Shown here: in pieces, positions 24,841-37,700 of the stretch
How positions within the stretch are numbered: position 1 is the first letter of the stretch
Layout of the letters: every line of letters begins with the position of its first letter
Assembly: GCF_000208745.1 (NCBI RefSeq)
Contig: NC_030859.1
Location: forward strand, 4,956,250-5,020,249
From: Theobroma cacao
Taxonomy: Eukaryota > Streptophyta > Magnoliopsida > Malvales > Malvaceae
Direction of reading: 5' to 3'
Length of the DNA: 64,000 bases
The notes under the pieces: model-generated
The model's input: the letters and a program-made list of their open reading frames with translations, nothing else
Databases searched by the model: none
What the model was told of the DNA's origin: nothing
Program-made: the position numbers and the translations under genes

Positions 24841-25777
24841 TGTTGGAAAAATGCCGAAGCACATAAATAATTTAAAAAAGTCCGAGGTGTGGAAAATTAT
24901 CCTTGAAGATAATTTCTACCCTTTTTAAGTATTAAACTCGGTGCAAAAGGATTGTAGGGGTTATCCTCAAGATTCAACAGACTCTTTCTGATTAGTTTGC
25001 ATGCATTATCAAGGATACTAGGAACAACAAAAATAAAATTAGAAAAGACGCAACAAGAGCAGGAAAGTAAAGAAGAGGAAGGCAGAGAGAGTGGAAAACA
25101 AAGAAATGCAAACTAATAAGGGATATTATGAACAATAAAAATAAAATCAGAAAAGACCCAGCAAGAGCAGGAAAGTAAAGAAGAGAAAGGCAAAGGAACC
25201 AGAAAATAAAGAAAAACAATAACTGAAAGGTGCGTTTTGAGCTAAGGTAGAGGTTGGTATTTATTGGCTGAGAGTTGAATTGAACGTTGCACCAAATCAG
25301 GGGATTCAAAATTAAATTGAAGTGAACGTTGCACCAAATCAAGAGAGTTATAAAATTTCAATTAGCAAGTAGGTAGAGTTTGAGATTGTTTCAACTAGAA
25401 TGAGTCAAAGGTTGAGAAAATATAAATCCAAGGTACAAAAAGTTCATTCGGACCTAACCCATCAGGGGAGTTATAAAACTCAATCAGCATGTAGGTAGAG
25501 TTTGAGAGTGTTTCAACTGGAATGGGTCAAAGGCTGAGAAAAAATAAAACTAATGTACAAAAAGTTCACTTGGGCCTAACTCATGTGTATCCTCGCATGC
25601 AGGGGGAATTTGTATTTTTTCAAGGCGTGACCTGATCTTATGTGCATGCGAGCCTACTCTTTTCCCTTTCTAGCAACAAACCCATAATGGGTTTGCTTAC
25701 TTAAAACACTTAAATCTTTTTGTACATTAGTAATGTGGGATATTGAAACATTATGAAATACCACTATATGTCCAACA
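24841..25777 (-). repeat. Right (5') LTR of the copia element, 937 bp
   Basis: Starts TGTTGGAAAAATGCCG and ends TATGTCCAACA, perfect TGTTGGA/TCCAACA inverted ends. It holds two internal tandem duplications: period about 108 bp around 25030-25215 (GCAAGAGCAGGAAAGTAAAG) and period about 123 bp around 25345-25570 (GTAGGTAGAGTTTGAGA). The shortened left LTR lacks this whole middle part. Confidence 0.85.
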
Positions 25778-25782
25778 AAACA

Positions 25783-28340
25783 TTATGTGCTATTAATATA
25801 CGTAATGGGATAACGTGCTCATCCAATAAGTTGTTCTTTCAATAAAGAATTTGCATCATGAACATATTTTTCTATAAAGATCGAGTTCTCTCTAAATTAG
25901 CTACTCTCATTTATTTAATAAGCAATTCCTACCAATTGTTTCTAGGAAAATGTTCTTACTTGGTGAATATATATATATATAAGCTTGGCATTAGTAAGGG
26001 ATTATAAATTCATCAAAATACTCTTTAAAAGTTTTTCCTAAATACTCTCTCTACTTAGCTCTTTCCATCATATTTTCCATCATGCTTTGTCATTATGCCT
26101 CCTTTACTTGTTCTTTAATTTGTATTCTTCACCTCTAGTTAGAAAGCACTTAACACTTTAAGGATTACTTTGATCTTCCTCTTTGTCATTTCTAGAGCAT
26201 CTCACTTGTTGCAACACTTTCACTTCCTTTACCTAAAGAATCCTTTATTATTGGTGCATATAGGGTTTAGATGGAATTTAAGGAACTAGTAAACTTGAGT
26301 TCGAGGTGAGCCTTTTAATAGGTGCTATTTTTAAGACTTATTTCGCCCCTGCCATTTGGTATGCAAAAGAGGATTTATGTGAATAGTCTTAGGGATACAA
26401 TTAAGCTAACGTTTAACTTTGTCTTTGCACTTTACAAGAGTAGATCGTTAAATACATATGAGGGTTTGCAAAGTTGTTCAGCTTTAAAGCTTACATTTTG
26501 TAGTAAGTAGATTATAAGGAATTTAGATTCTTTTGATAGATGATGGGAACTTAAGTGTTTATATTTATGTGTAGAACATAACACTTTTATTGCTTTTTGA
26601 AATTTCTGCTCTTTATCTTGTTTGTTTTTGGTTTAATGTGTCAAGATAGTTGGCAACAAGCCTTTTATATAAGCTTGCAAATGTCTCTTCTTCAAGGACA
26701 TAACCCTTTCATCAACGCACCACTTTGTTAAAAATACATCTTTACATTTTGCAATATACAACCTTTGGATAAGGGTATTGTTTTAATAATCACTTCATGA
26801 AAGGACAACCATTTATTCTACAAAACATAATCTTTGAGCTATAATTTGAAAAAATAACTTTTCATATTTAAACTTTTGAGTTGTGGTATTTTTTCAATTT
26901 GTCTCATAATCTTTAGATTTAGAGATGTTTTTCTAACATATCATTTTACCAAAAGACATAACCATTCACATGAAAAACCTATTTACAATCCAATAGTCAC
27001 ACTATGTCACTTTATGTGACATAACCTTAAGTTAAGATAACTTTTCATTATGTGATATAACTTTTGATTTTGAAAATACACCAACATCAATCGAATAAAA
27101 AAAGTATAAGAAAGGAGTTTATTGGATGGAAAAAAGTTATCTTGTTGTACAACTCAAAACATGATTAAATCTTTCCTTATCCGTAAAAAAATATAATCAT
27201 GAAAATCATAGTTATTCTAAAATTTTGTTCTTTTTTTATTATTGGAACTAAATCCAATTAAATGCAAAACCATTTCCACCTTTATATTCTTTTCTATTTA
27301 TTCCATATGAATTAAAGAATTTTTTTACAAAAGTGGAGACTTTGGAAAAAGAAGAAACAAAAGTGAGTAGTTGTGGAAAAAAAATTGGTACTAACTGAAT
27401 TTGAATGTCACTAGATGGAGAAAAGGACAAAAGAAAATAAAGAGCATTAAGCATACAAAGTAGTAGTTGATATTGAAAAGAAAGAAAGGATTACAATGGA
27501 AGGAAGAGCAAGAAAGCTACTCCATAAAATACATTTTAATTTTATGCATGTTCAAAAGAACAAACCAATCAAAACAAAATATTACCACCTACCATCACCC
27601 AACTACCTACCCAAAGCAAAAAACTCTCATTCTTGAGAATGGTAGCACAACCACAAGCCCAAGGATTCTATCCTATTAGCCTTGTCTTTGACTTGTCTTA
27701 AAAAAAATATTAGTTCTGAAAGATTTCCTTCAAATATGGTCTTTTTCCTTAAAAAGATTAATGTTTCTAGCTTACATATCTTTCTTTCTTTTTTCTCTTT
27801 TAATAAAGCAACTGTCTATTTTGGTAAAAGTGTATATTCTAATAACTTATAAGAAATTCTCATAATGAGCAATGCTATAATCTAATATAAATATATAAAA
27901 AAACAAAACCTCCACGACAAAGGAGATAGTTATATGTAGATTGCACATGATATGTGGATAGTCTAATTTAGTGTTACATATTTTTATATTAATGTATATG
28001 ATTTGAGTTAATACACCTTTAATTTTTTTTAAAAAAAATATATTTTTTGACTAAATTAATTACATTTATTTCCTTCTAAATATATCCATTGTTATTACCT
28101 TATATGGAGTAAGAATAATCGTGATTGTTAGTATAAATTGTAATTAATATCTCATAAAGACTTTCAAATTCATATAGTTACATTTTGATATTTTAACATG
28201 TAAATTTCTTGTCTAAATCTTTTAACTAAAAGTAATGTTTATGAGACAGACCGTTTTACAAACTTTTTTTTTTTCTAATTATGGACCGAAAAAATGAATC
28301 TGAAAGTTGGAAGAAGTTGCATTGACATTCATTGTTCAGT
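25783..28340. other. AT-rich spacer with repeat-like texture, no gene
   Basis: No open frame beyond about 80 codons and nothing recognisable. The part 25960-27070 has a TATA run at about 25968-25982 and recurring GACATAACC words (26698, 26952, 27017), suggesting LTR remnants, but no termini were found. The rest, to 28340, is ordinary AT-rich upstream sequence of the next gene. Confidence 0.4.
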
Positions 28341-28342
28341 AT

Positions 28343-28799
28343 CCAATAAAAAAATGCCACGTGGAGAGATGCAGCTAAGCATATGTCACTTGATTAATAA
28401 AAAATAAAAAACCCTCACGTTTTAAACTCGCGAAGGACTAAAATGGAAAAGAAAATATCTTTTCTCAGTCTCAAGTCTCTACAGTCAATAAATACTTAAA
28501 AAATGGGGACGAGAAATTGAAAATCCCGTGCAGAGATAAAGAAAAAGAGAAAATCTCTCTTGTCTCCGCGTTCTGCCCTGTGTTTTGTTTGTGTTCACTC
28601 TCTTTGACGGGAACTCCAGTCCATTTGCCGCAAAACTGAACAACAGAAATAAAAAAGCAAAGGATAAAAAGATAAAACTTTGGAGAGAGAGAGAGAAAGG
28701 GGAGAAAACCCATCTCTTTGGAGCTAAGAAGTATAAGAAGAAACAGAGCAAAAACAGAGCAAGAGAACAGAGTGGAGAGATAGTCAAAAAAAGAGAAAG
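28343..28799 (+). promoter_or_regulatory. Promoter and 5' leader of the ACR10-like gene
   Basis: A CCAAT word (28343-28347) and a palindromic G-box (CCACGTGG, 28357-28364) lie about 440 bp upstream of the start codon. The last 280 bases before the ATG are CT/GA-rich with a GAGAGAGAGAG tract near 28683-28693, typical of a plant 5' leader. Binding by bZIP or bHLH factors is inferred from the motif only. Confidence 0.45.
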
Positions 28800-31700
28800 A
28801 TGGGCATTTTGAGAGAAGATGTTATAGTGATCAGTCCAGCTGAGAAGGAAGAGGATTCCACTGTGATATCAGTGAATTGCCCGGATAAGACTGGGTTGGG
28901 CTGTGATTTGTGTAGGATTATTTTGCTTTTTGGCTTAAGCATTGCCAGAGGAGGTAAGCTTCAATCAACTCTTTTCTTTTTTGGGTTTTTTTTTTTGTTT
29001 GTTTTGGAGTTGTAGCCAAATAATAATAATAATAATAATGGGTCATTGTGATTTTCTTTTTTTTTTCACTTTTTTTTTAAATCCTCATAGGAAGTTATAA
29101 CTGGTTGAACATTAGTCCTTTGATTTTTTTTTTTGGTAATTCTTTTGGGGATATGAACAGAGAATCAAATTGGTTACTATTTATTTGGTTTAATATATAG
29201 ATATCTTCACTTTATTTAGCAAGCAAAATCACTTGATTGATCATGTTCCTTATGATATATCCGATTCATTTACTTTTACTCTATTATTATTATTATTATT
29301 ATCCTTTTTCAATTTTTTCCTTTTTCTTTGATGATAGTACAAAGAATTCTGGAAGTGTAAGTCAATTAGTGATTGCACTTTTTTTTTTGTGGATAAGATT
29401 TTTCAACAGATGGGAAATGGTGCTACGTAGTGCTTTGGGTGGTTGGGAAAACAAACACAAGGTGGGATTTGTTGGAAAAAAGGCTATTGGAAGTTTGTCC
29501 ATCCTATTTTTCGACATCTGGAATCGACTATTACCAGCCTGCGAACCAGCAGCCGAAGCCATTGGATGTGTTTCTTCTAAAGTTTTGGTGTTCTTGTTAT
29601 AGAAAAGGCCTATTAAATGGTGAACTTTCTTCTCTTCAAATTTAATCTTTTAGAGAAAATGTGATGCTAGATTGGCAATCGGTTAGCCATCTCTCATTCA
29701 ATTGTTATACTGTTTTTCATTTTCAAATTATCATGAGACTTGGATATTGTTTTGCCTAATTGCTTAAGATTTAAAGTGAGGTTTTGTCCTCTCTTTTAGG
29801 TGCATGATAGCGCAGAAGGATTTTTGCAGCTAATCCAGCTGTGCTGCAATTAAGAAAAATAACTTTATTAAATTGAGTTGGATAACTTTTGAAATTGTTT
29901 ATTAACTGGAAATATGTTCATGAGAATCAAATACCTTTGGGAAGGACTTTTTTCCCTTTTTTTAATGTTTTATTTTGCCTTGGGACTAAGATTTTAGGGG
30001 TTAAATTAAGTGTTATTCAAGGTGTTAGAAAAGCCAAAGGCATGGAAAAAAATGAGAATTGCATGAGTTCTGATGAATAGGTATTAAAAAGTAAAACTTT
30101 TGTATGAATTTTGTCTGGATTGGAGGAGAGAACGGAAAAGTAGGAGAAGAATTTTAAGTTACTTTATTTGGAGCATTATGGAATTTAGAAACTGTCTTGT
30201 GAAAGGAAATTGGAGCCATTCTTAAAGTACAAGCATTGTTAGAAGGAAAACAGGTATCAAAAAATACATGTGAGCATTTTTAGAAGGACATCACTTATCA
30301 AAAAGACACGTGAGCATTTTTTTTTTTTTTGAAGGGAAACAGGTTTTACTATTAACTCTTCTGTAAAACAAGCAGCCTCTCAAATGAAAACATTATGAGT
30401 ATCTACATTACCAAGTCTTTTCTTCTTAACGAACTACCCATCATAGCCAAGTAATTTGTTTTCCCTTTAAAGCAAGGAGGTTCATAAAGACAACACATCT
30501 CCTCTACCATCTGCTGTTAGGTTTTTTTTTTTTTCTTTTAAGTTTATTTTAAATAAGTCAATTGCTGTACTTGTTTAATTGCTTATGCTTGCCGCTCCAT
30601 GACAAAGTGTGGTTGTTGCTTTTTGAGATTCATTAAGAGTTCTCTTTTGTTTATGGTAATTGGTTCCCATGTCTTTCAGTTTAATATCAATTTGCGTTTT
30701 CTGTTTTGATAGATGTAACTCTGGTCCTTTTTGAGCTGGAGCTTACAATAAAGAAAGTGAAGGTATCCACTACTCCAGATGGAAAAGTGATGGACCTCTT
30801 TTTTATCACTGATACCAGGTTTGTCAGTGTTGAGAACTTTTGTTTAACTTGAAAGCTGGAGTTGATCTTCTTTTTCACTGTTGCTCAGTTCTTTTAGACC
30901 TGTTTGATTGTTTAGTACATATAGGCAAAAATGAGTAAAGTTTTTGGAATATTAAGAGTGTGAATTTTTTCACAATGGATTCTCCACAACCAGCATCGGC
31001 TGACCTGAAGATGAAGTATTACGGAAAATGGCATGTGCTTTGCATGTGGAAGAGGGGAAGGCTGTTAAGGTTAACATAGTGGATCTGGCGTAGAAAAAAT
31101 TTAACCTGTTTTGGTATAAATTTTCACTGAGATAAGGTAATCAGGAAATTACACTGAGACTCAATGGCATATGTAGAGTAGTCCTTTGTTTTATCGACAT
31201 ATGCCATTATTATTTCCCACCAAAATATCATACTATTATTTTGCAGCTGCTTCAGATAGGTTCTGAAAGAAAATTTTTGGAGTCAGTATACTATTGTGCT
31301 AATCCTTTTGTTAAAATAAGCGAATGATGGGATGCACCATTGCTCCAAGAATTTCCTTTATAATTTGACTGGATCATGAAACTGCTAGGTTTTCCAGTTT
31401 CTATGCAGTCCCTCAGAATTTTAAGAGTATAGCAACATAATTGGAATTAGAATTTGGATTAATTTAAGCATAATTAAACTCTAGTTGCCTTTCCTTGTGA
31501 ATCATTGCTTTTCACTTAAACACAAAAGCTAACCGATCTCTTCAAAGGGAATGTTCTACTTCTACTAGTTTCTAAAATGATGTGATTTCTTAAGAGAGCA
31601 GATATGCTATGTTTTTAAAGTGATGTTTGTTGAGTGGGGGTTTTCTAAAAGGAGACACATCAGAGCACTGTATATGGTTTCACCACTGCTTTATAACCCT

Positions 31701-33423
31701 GAGGTTGTCATATGACTGTATCCCTTAGTTATACTTGATCTTTTTCCGTTAAATTTGGTGGAACATTTCACAGCCCATTACATATGATCCTTAAATTGAT
31801 GATTTTTTGAAGTGTTAGAAAAAAGAAGTTTGATTCTTAATTAGTATTTTGGACCTCCATGTAGGACTTTTGAGATAATAAAAAAAATTCCCTTTTATGT
31901 AATTTATCTGACTTTAAGAGGAAAATAATTTATATCAAATCGAAGAGAGAGAACCTCTTTGCCAAACACATTGTGATGGAGTGTGAGTGTGTTTTAATAT
32001 TAAAAAAGAAAAGAAGGTTGTGGAAACTTGTGCCATTATGTTAATTTTCTGGGGCAATGCATGTTTTTGCTGTTTCTTGATATATATTTATGTGTGTGTG
32101 CTTGGTGTTGCAGGCGTCTGTGTATATTATAACACAAAAATTTAACATAGCTCCAAGCACATGCTATATGTGAGAGAGCAAGAGAGAGGGGAGGAGGTTA
32201 TTAATATGTTTTTATAACTTAGATTTTCCCCCTTTTTTTTTTAATTTAGGGAACTTCTCCATACGAAAGAACGACAGGGTCAAACAATTCTTCACTTGAA
32301 AGCTGCACTAGGTGATATATTGGAAAGTTGTGAGATTGAATCAGTTGGCCCAGAAATAACTGCTTGTGCACAAGGCACTTCATTTCTTCCTTCTGCAATC
32401 ACAGAAGACATGTTCAGTTTAGAGCTGCCAGCACGATATCCTGGTGGGTTACTTGCTTCAAACCCCATATCAATTACTGTGGACAACACCCTTAGTCCCT
32501 CCCACACACTTATTCAAGTCCTCTGCCAGGACCACAAAGGTCTAATATATGATATCATGAGAACCCTAAAGGACTATAATATCCAGGTACATATCTTAAA
32601 CTATTAACTTTTTTATTGAATGGGTTTTTTTTTTTTTCCTTAATGTAGAGTGCTTTGTATTTGCTTGCCATGGTTAAATCAGAAGAAGGAAATTCATGAT
32701 ATTTAAATGGTCCATTCCTCCCAATTTTGACAGTTTGTGCTTTAAAATTGCATAATATCTTCTGAAACTCTGAGTGTCTGAGAAGCAAAGAACTTGGTCA
32801 TAAAGAGTTTTGTCATAACTGCAAAAGGTTCCACAACTATGACGCTTGGATTCTCTCCCAGATTGCCTTCCTATACATGCTCCATTTACAAATTAATTGT
32901 TCCATATCAGGTTTCTTATGGACGATTCTTTGCAAAGCAAAATGGTGGATGTGAGATGGACTTGTTCATTGTGCAAGCTGATGGCAAGAAAATTGTTGAC
33001 CGCAATAAGCAAAATGCATTATGCTCTCGTCTGAGGATGGAACTATGGCGTCCTCTCAGACTGGCTGTGGTGAGCCGGGGCCCGGACACTGAATTGCTGG
33101 TGGCAAACCCTGTTGAGTTGTCTGGCAGAGGCCGGCCTCTTGTTTTTCATGACATTACCCTTGCTCTTAAGAATCTTAACACCCAGATCTTTTCGGTATT
33201 AACCACTATCCATTAATGAGTGTCATAAAAGAATGCTGTTTCCAGGTTCTAATCGCAATTCCGTTTTAACTTTTGGTTTTCTCAGGTTGAGATAGGAAGA
33301 CACATGATCCATGACCGCGAATGGGAAGTATATAGGATCCTACTTGATGAAGGAGACGGTTATCCTGTGCCAAGGAATAAGATCGAGGAGGGTGTGAGGA
33401 AAATATTAATGGGTTGGGAATAG
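28800..33423 (+). CDS. ACR10: ACT domain-repeat protein, ACR9/ACR10 type
   Basis: Six exons: 28800-28953, 29398-29619, 30713-30818, 32250-32586, 32911-33195 and 33286-33423. All introns are GT-AG with continuous frame, giving 413 residues; Arabidopsis ACR9 and ACR10 are of similar size. ACT domains bind small ligands, usually amino acids, and ACR proteins are proposed amino-acid sensors or regulators in plants; no catalytic domain is present. Four ACT repeats can be seen at about residues 21-100, 107-185, 236-312 and 335-410. Motifs include NCPDKTGLGCDLCRIIL at the start, TTPDGKVMDLFFITDTRELL in repeat 2, CQDHKGLIYDIMRT in repeat 3, NRGPDTELL-like SRGPDTELLVANPVELSG before repeat 4, and the C-terminal MGWE. 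The MGIL.EDV.VIS start and the MGWE end fit ACR10 better than ACR9. Intron 3 (30819-32249) is the longest. Confidence 0.93.
29021..29039. repeat. (AAT)n microsatellite in ACR10 intron 1
   Basis: About six AAT/TAA units. A related (ATT)n run lies at 29282-29302 in the same intron, in inverse sense, so the two could pair in the pre-mRNA. Confidence 0.9.
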
Positions 33424-33830
33424 AGTAAGGTAACTAAATCTGCCTGGGCGCCTTAAGATCTTCACGGTCACTGTACAGCACATGTTTTTTAGTCTTGTTG
33501 AGTCTCTGCTACAAGCTAGGTACTGACTACATACGAATTGTAAATTGTAAAGTTGCCTTAAAAGAAATGAAAAAAAAATGTTTTCCTTCCAAAAAAAGGG
33601 AAAGAAAGATGATAAAGATGTTTCGGTTTTCCCCACGCTGCATTGCCTATGAAGCAATCACTGAGCAGTTAAAGCTTCCGGGTTTAGTTTGTGTCGAGCG
33701 TAACTGCACTTCCTTAGAGAATCACCTGATGAGCACTTTGAACAGACATGGAGCATCCAAACTAGCGTAGAAGGAAGTACCGGGCTGTGCCCAAGTCATT
33801 TCAAGTCAACATAATCTTAACCTGCTCCAT

Positions 33831-33836
33831 AATAAA
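33831..33836 (+). terminator. Candidate polyadenylation signal for the ACR10-like gene
   Basis: AATAAA 408 bp after the stop codon, with a second overlapping-type AATAAA 10 bp later (33842-33847). Confidence 0.4.
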
Positions 33837-34263
33837 TTAGAATAAACTCAAGAAAAATGATTAGGTGCAATGGTTATTCAAGATTAGTAACGAAGTCAGG
33901 GTTTTGTGTTTGATTAAATTTATGTAAAGCTAAAATTATAAATGTATTAAAAAATAAGAATATATTATAAAAATTTAAAATTTTTGACAAGTAAGGTCTT
34001 ATTAAACCTTTCGAGATCGACAATTATTGTTTTTTTATTGAAACATTTGACTCAATTGTAATAGTAAAAACAAATATCGCTTTCGTCGTCATTTTAAAGG
34101 TGAACCGTAACAGTCAAAACTTGAGAACTTGAAATTTTATTTTAAAAATTTAAAATTTCGAGGTGAAAGAGAGTTTATTTTTTATTATTTTATTTGAATT
34201 TAATAAACTTAATGAGTGACGTATTTTAAAATTTAAAATCGTATAAAATTGAGTTAGAATTTC

Positions 34264-34743
34264 GTCACGTGATAGAAGAAAAAATAAATAAAACGTACTC
34301 GTCCTCTACATGTCGAAAAAAAAAAACCCAAGTCAAATTTGATGCCTTGGCAAAGTTGGGGACGTTAAACAGACTTTGAATTCGTTGAAGGGAAAATGAG
34401 AAGAGTCTTTTTGTAAAGAGTTCCACGAATGAGGCAACACAAACAAAAGCATCTGTATTTCTCCCTTCCAAACAAATATGTATGTGGACCAAAATCCAAA
34501 CTTCCCCCACGTGGCCTCTTACCAGGGCCAACCTCCTTACTTCCTCGGTCGTTACCTTCCTTCTTTTCCGTTTGGGTCCCACTTTCCCTCCAATCAGAGA
34601 GGAGATCCCTCCGAATCTTCTCCTTTCTCCTTGCCAGTTACCCTCCCATATCTTCTTTCTTCTTCTCCTGTTTCCTCCCTCCAGCTTGATAAAACGAAAA
34701 GAAGAGCCACAGAGAAAAGTATACTTTAAAAAGAAAAAGGGAA
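34264..34743 (+). promoter_or_regulatory. Promoter and 5' leader of the SPD1-like gene
   Basis: Two ACGT boxes, TCACGTGA (34265-34272) and CACGTGGC (34508-34515), precede a CT-rich leader (34520-34690). A G-box upstream of a plastid-protein gene is consistent with light control, but this is inferred. Upstream ATGs at 34429 and 34478 open frames that lie at or before the likely transcription start, so their relevance is unclear. Confidence 0.4.
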
Positions 34744-37700
34744 ATGAGAGCTTTGAATTCGAGATTTGTTCTAATTGACATCACCAACAACGCCACTTCA
34801 TGGCACCAACGCCAAAAGCATTCCCACTTCATAACGAGGACTCGTGGAGCTCATCGAAGAGCAGCTGCGGCATCTATAAAGCAATCTCAGCCGTCGGTTC
34901 TCCGGACCCCACAAATCCGGAAACCGTCTGAACGGACCACGTTCTCGAATGGGTCGTCTTTGGATTACCTGAACCCGGCTTCGGCTTCGACTTCGACTTC
35001 CCGGGTGGAGGCCCCTACGGAGCTGGAGCTGTTCCTCGAAATGTTGCCGTTGAGGATGAGGAGAGAGCTTTGTGGGCATGAAGAGATTGGGGAGTTGATT
35101 GAGGTGGTTTTGGATTTGGGGAGGAAGCCTCTCGCTAGGTTTCCTTCTGGAGATTGGGTTATTTCGGAACAGCCTGTTAAGCATGAAGATTTAAGGCATG
35201 CAATATCTAAGGTAATTTTAATGGGTGGTTACTCTTGGTTTCTGTTATGCTACAAATTGTGTTGTTGTTGCAAGTTTAAATGTTTATGCATAGGAAGATT
35301 GAGACCATGAACGTATTTTAGTATAGTTAATGAACTGGGTCATCCTCTTTTACAGTTTTCCTTTATTTATTCATTTGTTTAGGCGCAGGGTGGAACCAGA
35401 CAGCATCTACCATCTTTTCAGTATAGTTTACTTTTCTGATATAGTTTTGTTTAGCTTTACTCTGTTATGAACAGGTAGAGATCCAGTCACTTTTTCTGTA
35501 TGTTGCAAACATGGTCAGCATCTTTTGTATGATGATAACAAAATTGGTATATAAATATTAGTAGTATCTTTAACTGTTGGAACTGGGATTCTTGTGGGTG
35601 TCGGGATTGAATGAGTTCTTTTTAAAGTGAGGTTGCTTCTTTTGGCAAGTAAATGAAGTGAAGTGAAGTGAAGTTCCTCATTTTGTTCTAGGTGGGTGAC
35701 TTTTCGGATGACAATCGTTCGGGTATCGATAGATCTTTACATCGCATAAGTGCTATTAGAAACCGTAAATTGCAAATAATTGGCCTCACTTGTCGGGTGG
35801 GTCGCGCTGTGTCTGGAAGTGCTGAGATTACACGGGACTTGGTTGAGGGAGGAGGTTCCATCTTGGTCATAGGTCCCCCTGGAGTTGGTAAAACAACCTT
35901 AATCAGGTACTTACCTATGTAATGTTTTAAAAATCAATCTACTGAGCTGAAGTTCCTCTCAAGCCTTCTCCATTGCTCAAGATCATATGTTGTGTAAACA
36001 ATTATTGTGGAATGTTCTCTTCAGACTTTAAAAGAATATTAATTTTAAATTTTCATGAAAACATGTCTTCTTCTTTTGCTTAGGTTTACAATGTGTTAAG
36101 ATGAGATAACTCCTCTCTTAATACTATTTTGTTTTATTTATTTTCTATTTTGACTGTGGATTCAATTTAAAGTCTTTTAATCTTAATATTGTCTTATCTT
36201 GCATCACTATAACCGACTAGTTGAGTTTCCTGAAAGTTCTTGAAAGTAGTTTATTGGGTTCAATCCTTTCTGTTATCCCATTATGAGATTTTACATAAAA
36301 ACTCAACTAGCTCTAAAAACTATGTAAGTTTTATTTGGTACAGGATTTGGGTATCTGAAGAATCTTTCTTTTTGCAGAGAAATAGCTAGAATGTTGGCAG
36401 ATGAACACATGAAACGTGTTGTGATTGTAGATACATCAAATGAGATTGGAGGTGATGGAGATGTCCCCCATGACGGAATAGGGCGTGCAAGGAGAATGCA
36501 AGTTCCAAATGTTAACATGCAACATAATGTGAGTGGTGATGTGTGGCTTTACCCATTGCTATACATCAAAATGCCTTAAGCTTGGGGCAATTGTTTTCAT
36601 TAAGTATAATTGTTGTTGGGTTCAACTACCTTGCAGGTTATGATTGAGGCAGTCGAGAATCATATGCCCGAAACCATCATAATCGATGAAATTGGTACAG
36701 AGCTTGAAGCATTAGCTGCCAGCACTATTGCTCAACGAGGAGTTCAGCTGGTTGGAACAGCCCATGGCATGACTATTGACAACATAATAAAGAACCCTTC
36801 TCTACAGATCCTTGTTGGTGGCATTGAGGTGCAAAGCAACTCCTTTTGTCTTCACTTTGTATCACTCATATGGATTTCAATATACTTCCAGTGGGATTAC
36901 TTTGCCTTTTGGATTTATCACTTAGGTTATTTTACATTGTTTGTCCTAGTCTGTTTATTGGGTAACATATTGTAGGGAAATTTATGGAACAAGTAAATTT
37001 GACGTAGATAGGTAAAATTCACCCATTTTATGCCATTTTACAGAAGGTTTCATTAGATTACAAGTCATTTTTTCATTTGAAAACAGAGTGTGACTCTGGG
37101 TGATGAGGAAGCAAGGAAGAGGAAAGTGCAAAAGACAATTCTTGAAAGGAAGGGTCCACCGACTTTTACATGCGCTGTTGAGTTGATATCTAGGACTGAG
37201 TGTCGTGTTCATCATAGACTAGATGCCACAGTGGATGCTATACTGGCTGGTAGAGTATACTAACATTATTTCTTTAGAAGCCTTCTTTGCACCTACTGTT
37301 TTTGAATTAAAATTTTTATATAAGCAGATATCTTAAATAGAAACATTTGTGGTTGCCAGGAAAATCTGCTTTATTCGAAATCCGTCAGATGGAGGCTGAA
37401 GCTAATGTTTCTCTCAAGTCAACTCTAATGCCTAAAATTGACCATCTTGAACAGTCTGACTTTCCTGTTAATAAAGAAAAATCTGCTCAAGTAGATTTTG
37501 ATGATGAAGATGAAGACAGTCTTCCTAAACCTATTAAGAAACAAAGACTTAATCAATCTGTGAGCAAAAGGATCTCACCGATATGCGTTTACACTTACAA
37601 GGTGAAGGACACAAGTTTTAATTTCCATACTTCTTTTTCATACTTTTTTCACTCTGTATCTTAATTTGAGGCCACACTGAAAAAAATTGGTTGTGGGGAA

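Larger units (their letters stand above)
14358..25777 (-). mobile_element. Degenerate Ty1/copia LTR retrotransposon, host of nested insertions
   Basis: LTR ends are TGTTG... and ...CAACA/AAACA, and a perfect 5-bp duplication AAACA flanks the element (14353-14357 and 25778-25782). Coding remnants on the minus strand run protease, GAG-pre-integrase, integrase, reverse transcriptase, RNase H, the copia order. The left (3') LTR is 14358-14545 plus 21615-21681, split by a TRIM insertion; the right (5') LTR is 24841-25777. Next to the left LTR, the minus strand reads GTGGAGGAT, a plausible polypurine tract. No tRNA-Met primer site is visible next to the right LTR, and gag is essentially missing, so the 5' internal region is deleted. 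Many stop codons show it is dead and old. Confidence 0.85.
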
